A stretch of DNA of 6,602 nt from the NCBI GenBank assembly GCA_947499615.1, contig CANMOP010000039.1:1-6602 (forward strand), read 5' to 3'. The DNA is from RH-chloro-G1 sp003670575 (GTDB lineage Bacteria > Chloroflexota > Dehalococcoidia > UBA2979). Both the position numbers and the translations under genes were made by a program. Numbering within the stretch: the first letter of the stretch is position 1; every line of letters begins with the position of its first letter. A model generated the notes under the pieces. It had not been told where the DNA came from. It did no database searches and saw only the letters and a program-made list of their open reading frames with translations. Positions 1 to 5,642 of the stretch are shown piece by piece.

Positions 1-5
1 ATCTC

Positions 6-14
6 TGCTATAAT
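6..14 (+). promoter_or_regulatory. Extended -10 promoter element of the fur-family/nickel permease operon
   Basis: The bases TGCTATAAT form a perfect extended -10 element (TGn plus TATAAT at 9-14) in otherwise GC-rich DNA. A transcript would begin near position 20-22, about 23 bases before the ATG at 44. The -35 region lies off the left edge of the window and cannot be judged. Because the -10 hexamer overlaps the upstream in-frame TTG at 14, translation from that TTG is unlikely. Confidence 0.75.
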
Positions 15-29
15 TGCTAAGATTCGCAA
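14..29 (+). promoter_or_regulatory. Imperfect palindrome, candidate operator for the Fur-family regulator
   Basis: TTGCTAAGATTCGCAA reads TTGC-n-AA-nn-TT-n-GCAA, with 12 of 16 bases symmetric. It covers the end of the -10 element and the predicted transcription start, where a bound repressor would block initiation. Fur-family regulators commonly bind AT-rich dyads over their own promoters, so autoregulation is a reasonable inference. The sequence is not a classical Fur box, and binding is not shown. Confidence 0.45.
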
Positions 30-43
30 GAGGGGCGGGCGCG

Positions 44-502
44 ATGAGTTGCGAGGCGGATACAGCGACGCTGCTGCGGTCCGGTGGGCGGCGCTCCACG
101 TGGCAACGCCAGGTCGTCGCGCTGGCGCTGCGACACGCGGGCGGGCATTGCACCGCTGAGGAGCTGCGTGCGCTGGTGCAGGGGCAGGGGCAGGGGCGCG
201 ATGCGTCCACTCGCATGCCGCTGTCTACCGTCTACCGCGCGCTGGCGACGCTGAAGGAGCTGCGCCTGGTCTCCGAGGTGGATGCGGGAGGTCGCGCTGC
301 GTTCGAGTGGGTGGACCGCGAACAGCCGCACCATCACCTTGTCTGCGCGCGCTGCGGGGGCGAGCGCGAGCTGGACCCGGCACTGCTCCGCTCGCTGGGC
401 GAGGCGATCCGCGGTGTGACGGGCTTCGAGGCGTACCTCGACCATCTGACGCTGCCCGGCCGCTGCGCGCGCTGCGCGGAGGCGGCGGATGGCGATGCTT
501 GA
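44..502 (+). CDS. Fur-family metal-responsive transcriptional regulator
   Basis: This 152-residue protein has the usual length and layout of the Fur family (Fur, Zur, Nur, PerR). The N-terminal winged helix includes the recognition segment STVYRALATLKELRLV at residues 61-76. The metal-binding dimerisation domain follows, with His96-98 in PHHHLVC, the CxxC pair Cys101/Cys104, and a second CxxC at Cys141/Cys144. Together these form the Cys4 structural zinc site. His35 and His134 are further possible ligands of the sensing site. The ATG at 44 is preferred because AGGGG lies 8 bases upstream and the alternative TTG at 14 sits inside the promoter. A short Gln-Gly run (residues 46-51, from a GGGGCA repeat) lies just before the recognition helix. 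The gene overlaps the nickel/cobalt permease gene, so the sensed metal is probably Ni (Nur-like) or Zn. The exact metal cannot be read from the sequence. Confidence 0.93.
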   Translation: MSCEADTATLLRSGGRRSTWQRQVVALALRHAGGHCTAEELRALVQGQGQGRDASTRMPLSTVYRALATLKELRLVSEVDAGGRAAFEWVDREQPHHHLVCARCGGERELDPALLRSLGEAIRGVTGFEAYLDHLTLPGRCARCAEAADGDA

Positions 503-1499
503 TCCGCTTCAGTATCTGCGAATAGTCCGTGACGTAGCGGACGCCGGTGGCGCCGTCGCCATCGTCGCGGGTGCGTTCGCGCTTGGGCTGCGGCACGGCA
601 TCGACTGGGATCACATCGCAGCGATCACCGACATCACCAGCTCCACTGCCAGTGCCCCAACGAATGCCATCGAGGCCCGCGAGGAGGTGCTCACCCGGGA
701 GCTCGGCCTCCAGCTCACTGATGAAGATCACCACCAGTTGGCGCATGCCGACGGGCGCCTTGGGCATATGCATGAACGATCCGTGCCGGTTGCTGGCGGC
801 CGAGCGGGGCTGGCGGTTGCACGATTCGTGCAGCGGCAACGCGCGCCGTTCCTGCTCGGCATGCTCTATGCGTTGGGCCATGCCACGGTAGTGATCCTGC
901 TGGGGCTGCTGGCCATCCTGGCGGCCGGGTTCCTGCCGGATTGGATCGACCCGATCATGGGCCGGATCGTTGGCGTCACGCTCATCTTCCTCGCGGTGTA
1001 TCTGTACGTCTCGATCTTTCAGTTCTTCCGCGGTGGCGAGTTTCGGATACGCAGCCGGTGGATGCTGATCTTCGCCGGGGTCCGATCCGGGTACCGCTGG
1101 TTCCAGGCTCGTCGACACGGTCATGTTCCCCACGACGTTCCGGCGGCGGAGCAGTACGGCGCGCGCACCGCGTTCGGGATTGGCCTGATCCACGGGGTGG
1201 GGGCGGAGACGGGGACGCAGGTGTTGGTGATCGCCACGGCGGTGGGCGCCGGTAGTCGTGCGGCGGGCGTGGTGGCGCTGTTCTCATTCGTGCTGGGTCT
1301 GCTGCTCTCCAATGCGCTGGTGACGCTGGCGACGTCGGCGGGGTTCGTTGGTGCACAGAAGCGGCAGTGGCTGTACGTCGCGGCGGGGTTGTTGGCGGCC
1401 ACATTCAGCCTGGTGCTCGGTGTGCTCTTCGTCACCGCACAGGGCGGCGTGCTCCCAAGCCTGGACGCGTACCTCCAGTGGATTGGCCTACCTCGCTAG
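489..1499 (+). CDS. NiCoT-type nickel/cobalt permease
   Basis: This 336-residue membrane protein probably imports Ni2+ or Co2+ across the cytoplasmic membrane. The family signature is clear: RHGIDWDHIAAITD at residues 35-48 matches the RHAxDADHI metal-selectivity motif in the first helices. LGHATVV (129-135) and GLIHGVGAETGTQ (232-244) match the later conserved NiCoT motifs. I count about six to seven hydrophobic segments, near 20-34, 121-148, 156-180, 190-200, 226-250, 256-285 and 292-316; the family usually has eight. A hydrophilic loop (about 58-118) carries a His-rich stretch, with His81, 82, 86, 93 and 95, that may hold metal before transport. The ATG at 489 is chosen because GGAGG lies 6 bases upstream. 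It overlaps the regulator's last codons by 14 bp, indicating translational coupling and joint control. Residues specific for Ni versus Co cannot be separated with confidence. Confidence 0.9.
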   Translation: MAMLDPLQYLRIVRDVADAGGAVAIVAGAFALGLRHGIDWDHIAAITDITSSTASAPTNAIEAREEVLTRELGLQLTDEDHHQLAHADGRLGHMHERSVPVAGGRAGLAVARFVQRQRAPFLLGMLYALGHATVVILLGLLAILAAGFLPDWIDPIMGRIVGVTLIFLAVYLYVSIFQFFRGGEFRIRSRWMLIFAGVRSGYRWFQARRHGHVPHDVPAAEQYGARTAFGIGLIHGVGAETGTQVLVIATAVGAGSRAAGVVALFSFVLGLLLSNALVTLATSAGFVGAQKRQWLYVAAGLLAATFSLVLGVLFVTAQGGVLPSLDAYLQWIGLPR

Positions 1500-1539
1500 T
1501 GCCTGCAGTCGCGTCGCCTGCACTGTGTTGCGATGCCTC

Positions 1540-1545
1540 TATACT
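1540..1545 (+). promoter_or_regulatory. Candidate -10 box for a leaderless transcript
   Basis: TATACT differs from the TATAAT consensus by one base and ends 8 bases before the ATG at 1554. Transcription would therefore start at or within a few bases of that ATG. No convincing -35 hexamer is visible 16-18 bases upstream, and no Shine-Dalgarno sequence precedes 1554. This supports an independent, leaderless transcript for the propeller gene rather than read-through alone. The evidence is one hexamer. Confidence 0.4.
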
Positions 1546-1553
1546 GGCTGAGT

Positions 1554-2975
1554 ATGACAGCACCGCCGTTGCCGACGAGCCCTGCTTCCAATCCGGAGGC
1601 GATGACGATTTGCCCGGGTTGCGGTCGCGCCGTGGCGGTTGCGAGCGATATCTGCCGGTTCTGTTGGCACCCCATGCGAGGTGTAGCCGCTGACCCCGAG
1701 GGTGCCGCTCGCGTGCTGGCCGCCGAGGCACGCCAGCACGCCTGGCGCAGGCGCCGGAGTCTATTGCTCCGCTTCGCGCTGCTGGCTGCGGTGGTCTGGT
1801 TCGCGTGGTACCAGTGGTATCCGGACAGCACACCGGTGCCACTTCCTGCCAGTGCGACGCGTGGTGTCGTCGGCGCGACGATCGACCCGTTGCGCTGGCC
1901 GCTCCCGGATGGCGACGTGGCGCGCACACGGTCGACTGCTGCCCGCCCGAACCTGAATGCCGCGGAGGCGTGGCGGATACGACTGGGTTCCCTTGCCACC
2001 ACTGGGCTGGTGGCGACGGCGGACGCGATCTACGTCGGTGTGAGCGAAGGTGCGTTGCTGGCGCTGTCCACGCGCGATGGCCACGAACTGTGGCGCGTCC
2101 CCGTCGCGGGCCAGATCGATGCTGCACCGGCGTTGGCCGGTGACCGACTGTATGTCGGCCTGCGTGACGGCTCGCTCGCGGCGATCGATGCGCGGGACGG
2201 TCGGCAGGTGTGGCGCGCTGGGCGAGGTGCCAGTGTCTTCACCTCACCTGTTGTTGACGCCGGGGTGGTGTACGTCACCTCCGGTCGTGGTGATGTGCGC
2301 GCATTCGACGCGGAAGATGGACGACAGCTCTGGGAACGCGCGCCGAAGGAGGCGTTGGGTTCCGCGGTGCCGTTGGCAATTGGCGCGGGCGTGCTTGCGG
2401 TGGTGGCGGGCGACGAGGTGGATCTCATCGACCGCATGACGGGGCAAGAGACGTACTTCTACCGCATGCGTGCGCCCGTGGCGGCGCTGGCGCATGACCG
2501 CGAGGTGATCGCGTTGGGGCGGCAGTCGCTGACAGCCTTTGGCGTTGAGCAACGTCGACCGTGGTGGGAGCCCGCCCGCATGTGGTGGGGGCAATTCTGG
2601 CTGCAGGGCCTGCTGCCGGCGCCGCCCGGACAGCCGAGTCGATGGGTGGCCGGTGCGCCAGCCGGCGGCATTGCGCCTGCGATCGCTGGCGAGTTGTTGA
2701 TCGTCGCGGCCACTGGCGGCGCCGTGCGCGCGCATGACCTGCGCACCGGCGAGGAGCGCTGGTCGGCCTCGGTCGGGAGGTTGGTGTTCCCGCCGGTCGC
2801 GACGGCGGCAGGCGTACTGTTGCTGGAGGCAGACGCGCTCGTCTGGCTGGATGCGGCCACGGGTGTCGTGCGCGGGCGCCAGCCGTTGCCGGGCGAGCGT
2901 TTCAGTAGCGTGGCGGTGACGGATGGCGGTAGCTATCTGCTCTCGCGCGGATCGGACATCGTCGCGCTGCGTTGA
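1554..2975 (+). CDS. Membrane-anchored PQQ/BamB-like beta-propeller protein with N-terminal zinc ribbon
   Basis: This 473-residue protein has three parts. A zinc ribbon is formed by CPGC (Cys20/Cys23) and CRFC (Cys34/Cys37). A basic RRRR cluster (65-68) and a single hydrophobic helix (about 69-89) follow. The rest (about 138-473) consists of repeated blades of the PQQ-like type, such as YVGLRDGSLAAIDARDGRQVWRA, closing with SDIVALR near the end. The positive-inside rule would put the zinc ribbon in the cytoplasm and the propeller outside. The propeller resembles BamB and PQQ-enzyme propellers, but no catalytic dehydrogenase features are seen, so a scaffold or interaction role is more likely. 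The start is uncertain: 1533 overlaps the candidate -10 box, 1554 fits a leaderless message, and 1602 has GGAGG only 2 bases upstream. The gene is 54 bp after the permease and has no obvious link to it. The function is unknown. Confidence 0.85.
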   Translation: MTAPPLPTSPASNPEAMTICPGCGRAVAVASDICRFCWHPMRGVAADPEGAARVLAAEARQHAWRRRRSLLLRFALLAAVVWFAWYQWYPDSTPVPLPASATRGVVGATIDPLRWPLPDGDVARTRSTAARPNLNAAEAWRIRLGSLATTGLVATADAIYVGVSEGALLALSTRDGHELWRVPVAGQIDAAPALAGDRLYVGLRDGSLAAIDARDGRQVWRAGRGASVFTSPVVDAGVVYVTSGRGDVRAFDAEDGRQLWERAPKEALGSAVPLAIGAGVLAVVAGDEVDLIDRMTGQETYFYRMRAPVAALAHDREVIALGRQSLTAFGVEQRRPWWEPARMWWGQFWLQGLLPAPPGQPSRWVAGAPAGGIAPAIAGELLIVAATGGAVRAHDLRTGEERWSASVGRLVFPPVATAAGVLLLEADALVWLDAATGVVRGRQPLPGERFSSVAVTDGGSYLLSRGSDIVALR

Positions 2976-3011
2976 CCGCGGCACGGTGCAACGAGCCCGA
3001 GGCGACCGTCG

Positions 3012-3059
3012 GCCAGACACGAAGATACCCGCCAGTAGGCGGGTATCTTCGTGTCTGGC
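3012..3059 (+). terminator. Perfect 22-bp hairpin after the propeller gene, likely terminator
   Basis: Two 22-base arms (3012-3033 and 3038-3059) are exactly complementary around the loop AGTA. The hairpin starts 36 bases after the stop codon of the propeller gene and precedes a tRNA gene on the same strand, where a transcription stop makes sense. There is no T-rich tract after either arm, so it is not a classical intrinsic terminator. It may be a U-less terminator, an mRNA 3' end stabiliser, or a copy of a dispersed palindromic repeat. Confidence 0.7.
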
Positions 3060-3160
3060 GGGTTGGACGTGGGCGGGGCCCAAGCGGGCCAGCGCCGCCC
3101 GGTCGCCGCACAGCTCAGCGATAACTAGCGGCGGCGCGGACGAGCGGGTACCCTCGCTGC

Positions 3161-3235
3161 GGGCCCGTAGCTCAGTGGTAGAGCAGTGGACTTTTAATCC
3201 ATCGGTCCAGGGTTCGAATCCCTGCGGGCCTACCA
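3161..3235 (+). tRNA. tRNA-Lys (anticodon TTT)
   Basis: All arms fold. The acceptor stem is 3161-3167 with 3225-3231 (first pair G-U). The D arm is GCTC/GAGC around a short loop (3170-3184). The anticodon stem is 3186-3190 with 3198-3202. The loop CTTTTAA (3191-3197) gives anticodon TTT, which reads AAA and AAG lysine codons. The T arm CAGGG/CCCTG encloses TTCGAAT (3208-3224). The discriminator base is A3232, and the CCA end is encoded at 3233-3235. The gene looks fully functional. No good promoter or T-run terminator is visible next to it. Confidence 0.97.
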
Positions 3236-3409
3236 AGCAAACAAAGGGCGGGAGCGACATCTTGCGCCCCAAGGGTGCTCATCTTACCTAACAGTTGGCC
3301 CCAAACTCACCGATACGGCCTGCCACAGGCGATCAGGGCGCTCGCTTGAGGCCCAGTATTCACAACGATTTCTGCATCCGTCACCACCAGACGACACCCG
3401 CGATCACAC
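3236..3409. other. Non-coding or unrecognised stretch between tRNA-Lys and the HD/LuxR pseudogene
   Basis: No open frame here has a ribosome binding site and a recognisable domain. The pseudogene's frame is open from 3350, after a TGA at 3347-3349, but the translated residues before about 3410 do not resemble the family. A weak 5-bp hairpin (3246-3250 with 3265-3269) follows the tRNA. No copy of the tRNA 3' end, which would mark an integration site, was found within the window. Confidence 0.5.
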
Positions 3410-4593
3410 GGTTCGGACAACTTCCATGTGTTGACCGGCAGTCGTCCACTGTTTGCGGAAGCGTTCGCCACCACCGCAACCGTCACCTGCCGCATCGGCG
3501 AACGGCTCGGAATGTCAAAGCGCGTGCAGGCCGCATTGATGAACCTCTTCGAGCAATGGGATGCGACCGGTCAGCCTCACGGTTTGGCCAGATCGGCGAT
3601 CCCGTAGGTCTCGCGCATCGTCTTCCCCACGTTCTTCCTGATCCCGGTCCATCGAGTCAGCGGCCGTGATGCCGCCATTCACCTTGCTACCACGCTACGC
3701 GGCTCCGAGTTCGACCCTGATGTCGCGGATGCATTCCTTGCGCTGGCAGCGGACGACATCCAGCAGCACGTGCTCAGCCTTGAGCCAGTCTCCGCGAGCA
3801 TCATCCGGGACGACGCGTTGCTGGACGCGGCCGCGCTCGCGTTCGCCGACTTCGTCGACCTGAAATCCCGGTATGCCGCATCCCACTCACGTCGCGTGGC
3901 CGGGGTAGCGGAGCAGCTCGCTCGGATCATGCGATGTGCGGGACCAGCCATCGATCAGATTCGGCGCGCCGCGCTCATGCACGACTTCGGCGTCGTCGCG
4001 GTGCCGTCCTACAGTCTCCAACGCCCGTGGGCAGAACTCTCCGAGTCGAAGCGCGACCAGTACCGGCTGCATCCGTATCACGGCGAACGAATCCTCCGTC
4101 GTGTACCGGCCTTCGCCCCACTTGTGGAGATGGTGGGCACGCACCACGAGCGAGCCGATGGCTGCGGGTACTACCGAGGGCTGACGGGGACAAACATCAG
4201 CCTCGGCGCTCGCATCATCGCCGTCGCCGACCGCCTGGAAACCCTCACCACGACGGCCCCGGACACACCGAACTGCCGCTGCCTGCCACGCTGGAGACAT
4301 TCGGGCGGGAGCCGCTCGATGCGCAGGTGGTCGCAGCCTTGCACCATGCGCTGGGCGAGACCGCGCCAGCACCACGCGCGGAGCGAGCGCCGTCAGCCGG
4401 CCTCACGGCCCGTGAAGTCGAGGTGCTCTGCCTGACCCCACGAGGACTGCCCCGCAACGAGATCGCCCGGCGGCTCGGCATCACGCCAAACACGGCGCGA
4501 CACCACCTTGAGCACATCTAGAACAAGACGGGCACCGCGAACCGCGTCACGGCAACCCTCTTCGCGATGGAGCATAGACTGCTGGCCGACTGA
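3410..4593 (+). pseudogene. Degraded HD-GYP phosphohydrolase / LuxR-type HTH regulator gene
   Basis: One ancestral gene can be read across two frames. Frame 2 (about 3410-4260) gives an HD-GYP-like domain with conserved residues: HSRR near 3890, the HD pair in LMHDF at 3980-3985, HPYHGERIL near 4070, and HHERADGCGYY at 4142-4174. The last is the HHE-DG-GYP motif with Tyr replacing Pro. Frame 1 (about 4265-4518) then gives a LuxR-type HTH: GLTAREVEVL from 4399, then NEIARRLGITPNTARHHLEHI. Three lesions are visible: a TAG at 3605-3607, a frameshift between about 4250 and 4270 (equivalent to one lost base, near a C4 run), and a TAG at 4519-4521. Family-like sequence (KTGTANRVTATLFAMEHRLLAD) continues beyond the last TAG to a natural TGA at 4591. 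Intact relatives would be predicted to be HD-domain phosphohydrolases with a DNA-binding tail. The N-terminal portion is missing or unrecognisable. Whether any fragment is expressed is unknown; recoding or sequencing error is less likely but not excluded. Confidence 0.8.
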
Positions 4594-4690
4594 TTTCCCT
4601 CATGTGGGACGTTTGTACGATGGCACCCCGCTCCTCCGGCTGTTCAATCACCTCGTTCCCTCCGGTGTGGAGGGGTAAGAAAGACAGGCG

Positions 4691-4935
4691 ATGCCCCACA
4701 GTTCATGGACGTTCACGATGGCTTCTTCGGCGTCTCGCAGGAGCAGGTCGACGAGGCTCACCAGAAGGACCTCGAGGTCTAGGCGAGTGAGGGCGTGCAT
4801 TTCAAGCAGTGGTGGGGCGACCCGGTGAGCGGCAAGGTGTTCTGCCTCTCTGACGGACCGAGCCGGGAGGCGGTCGCCCGTGTCCACGAGAAGGCGGGCC
4901 ACTCAACCGACCAGGTGTGGGAAATCTCGCTGAGC
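4691..4935 (+). pseudogene. Degraded DUF4242 (SCO4226-like, nickel-binding family) gene
   Basis: Frame 1 from 4699 reads QFMDVHDGFFGVSQEQVDEA, then a TAG at 4780-4782, then GVHFKQWWGDPVSGKVFCLS and an AVARVHEKAGHSTDQVWEI tail. This matches the small DUF4242 family, to which the Streptomyces nickel-binding protein SCO4226 belongs. Family features are the MDVH start region, WxDPxSGKVFCL in the middle and the xVHEKAGH segment. The TAG probably replaces a CAG glutamine codon (EVQASEG). The natural ATG at 4691 is out of frame with the body, as if one base had been lost from the CCCC run at 4694-4697. A GTG at 4795 could restart translation but would lack the first half of the fold. The end is approximate because the following remnant runs into it. 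An intact copy would be a small cytoplasmic protein of about 80 residues. Confidence 0.75.
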
Positions 4936-5150
4936 GGATCGTTGCGACGGACTGTGTCAGCGTGCTCAGCGGCTACGTGTCGTCGATGGATCATGTCTTC
5001 CACATCACTGCGGAGGCTGACGACTACCCAACGCTGGCACGGGCGCTTGGGCCGCTCAATGCGATCGCCAAGGGCCACACGAGCCCAGTGCTCACACTCG
5101 ACGGCGCATTCCCGATGGCCGACGACAACGCATTCCGGTCGCGACCCTAG
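4917..5150 (+). pseudogene. Remnant of an unrecognised small protein, 5' truncated
   Basis: Frame 3 reads ERIVATDCVSVLSGYVSSMDHVFHITAEADDYPTLARALGPLNAIAKGHTSPVLTLDGAFPMADDNAFRSRP and stops at TAG 5148-5150. Its alternating hydrophobic pattern and the segment HVFHITAEADDYPTLARAL look like the second half of a small ferredoxin-like alpha/beta domain. I cannot name the family. The frame opens at a GTG at 4917 inside the tail of the DUF4242 remnant, with no ribosome binding site, so there is no room for an intact N-terminal half. The simplest reading is a deletion that joined the ends of two neighbouring small genes. A short real gene starting at 4917 is possible but less likely. Confidence 0.5.
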
Positions 5151-5198
5151 AGCCCTGCGCGCGACGATGACTCTGGGCCGGTCTGCTTACACCAAGAG

Positions 5199-5207
5199 CC
5201 CCCCCCC
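5199..5207 (+). repeat. C9 homopolymer in the leader of the DUF2892-like gene
   Basis: Nine consecutive cytosines sit 7 bases before the Shine-Dalgarno region (5214-5222) of the small membrane protein gene. This is the longest single-base run I noticed in the window. Its length could vary by slippage and change leader spacing, but it could also be an ordinary GC-rich run. Confidence 0.9.
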
Positions 5208-5229
5208 ATTTCGGAAGGAGGAGGCGTTC

Positions 5230-5439
5230 ATGCACGCACACGAATGGTTCAATCAGCCGGGCCTCTCGCGTTTCCTCAACAGCACCGGCGGACGCACGTT
5301 TCGGCTCGTTGCTGGCATCGGCTTCCTCCTCGCTGGAACCATGTTCTGTGACCAGTGGCTGGGTCTCGCATCGATGGCATGGGGAACGCTCGCGATGACC
5401 GCCGGCGCCATCGGGCGGCCTCATCCGCTTGCCTGGTGA
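5230..5439 (+). CDS. Small DUF2892-like membrane protein
   Basis: This 69-residue protein is preceded by a strong ribosome binding site, AAGGAGGAGG (5215-5224), 5 bases before the ATG. It has a short polar N-terminus (SRFLNSTGGRTFRL), then a hydrophobic helix (about 27-42), a short turn at CDQ, and a second helix (about 48-62). The NSTGGRTFRLVAGIGFLLAG pattern fits DUF2892 inner-membrane proteins, which share the R-x-VAG-x first helix. The usual C-terminal Cys-containing end is replaced by GRPHPLAW. A longer reading from 4795 in the same frame is an artefact of running through the pseudogenes. It is the first intact gene after the decayed block. The function is unknown. Confidence 0.75.
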   Translation: MHAHEWFNQPGLSRFLNSTGGRTFRLVAGIGFLLAGTMFCDQWLGLASMAWGTLAMTAGAIGRPHPLAW

Positions 5440-5463
5440 TTACGCTCATAGTAGTGTCACGCT

Positions 5464-5561
5464 AGCGGACGGCCGCTCCCCGTTGACCGAACGGCCGTTC
5501 GATCGACGAACGTCGCGGCCGCGGACGACCGCGCAGGTCGTGTCGGGCCGTCGACGACGGC
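5464..5561 (+). repeat. Cluster of short inverted repeats in the leader of the DUF35-thiolase operon
   Basis: Besides the 14-bp palindrome, three small hairpins occur in about 100 bases: AGCGG/CCGCT (5464-5468 with 5473-5477), ACGACC/GGTCGT (5525-5530 with 5536-5541) and GCCGTC/GACGGC (5547-5552 with 5556-5561). A 10-bp palindrome CGCGGCCGCG lies at 5514-5523. High GC makes short dyads common, so individual ones may mean little. The concentration in one intergenic stretch suggests regulatory or RNA structure. Confidence 0.5.
5488..5501 (+). promoter_or_regulatory. Perfect 14-bp palindrome, candidate repressor operator
   Basis: CGAACGGCCGTTCG is a perfect dyad directly after TTGACC (5483-5488), which resembles a -35 element. 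It lies about 140 bases before the DUF35-thiolase pair. TetR-type repressors often bind dyads of this length and character, and acyl-CoA degradation operons are often under TetR control. No matching -10 hexamer is evident 16-18 bases downstream, so the promoter is only half supported. Confidence 0.45.
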
Positions 5562-5642
5562 ACACGAGCCGTTTCTATCCACACAGGGACAGGGGCTCGA
5601 TACATGCGGGCGCCGTCAAGCCATTGGGAAGGACGCACGCGG

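Noticed and set aside
14..43. TTG at 14 as start of the Fur-family protein
   Set aside because: It overlaps the -10 box, while the ATG at 44 has a ribosome binding site and a normal family start.
225..1193. Long minus-strand open frame of about 320 residues
   Set aside because: It lies opposite the regulator and permease genes, has low complexity with Arg/Pro-rich runs and no domain pattern; it is a GC-rich shadow.
3149..3154. TACCCT before tRNA-Lys as a -10 box
   Set aside because: Only three of six bases match and there is no matching -35; too weak to annotate.
2244..3272. Long minus-strand open frame through the propeller gene and tRNA
   Set aside because: It crosses the tRNA and the hairpin and is Arg-rich without any family motif.
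3307..3495. Minus-strand 62-residue open frame with a Cys-containing tail
   Set aside because: It looks protein-like in part, but I recognise no family, it has no clear start signal, and it overlaps the pseudogene.
3295..3669. Plus-strand open frame of 124 residues after the tRNA
   Set aside because: A different frame over the same bases reads as the HD/LuxR pseudogene family from about 3410; this one has no motif or ribosome binding site.
4795..5439. Single 214-residue open frame spanning DUF4242 tail to the small membrane protein
   Set aside because: It joins unrelated segments by chance read-through; the real start of the last gene is the ATG at 5230 with its own strong ribosome binding site.
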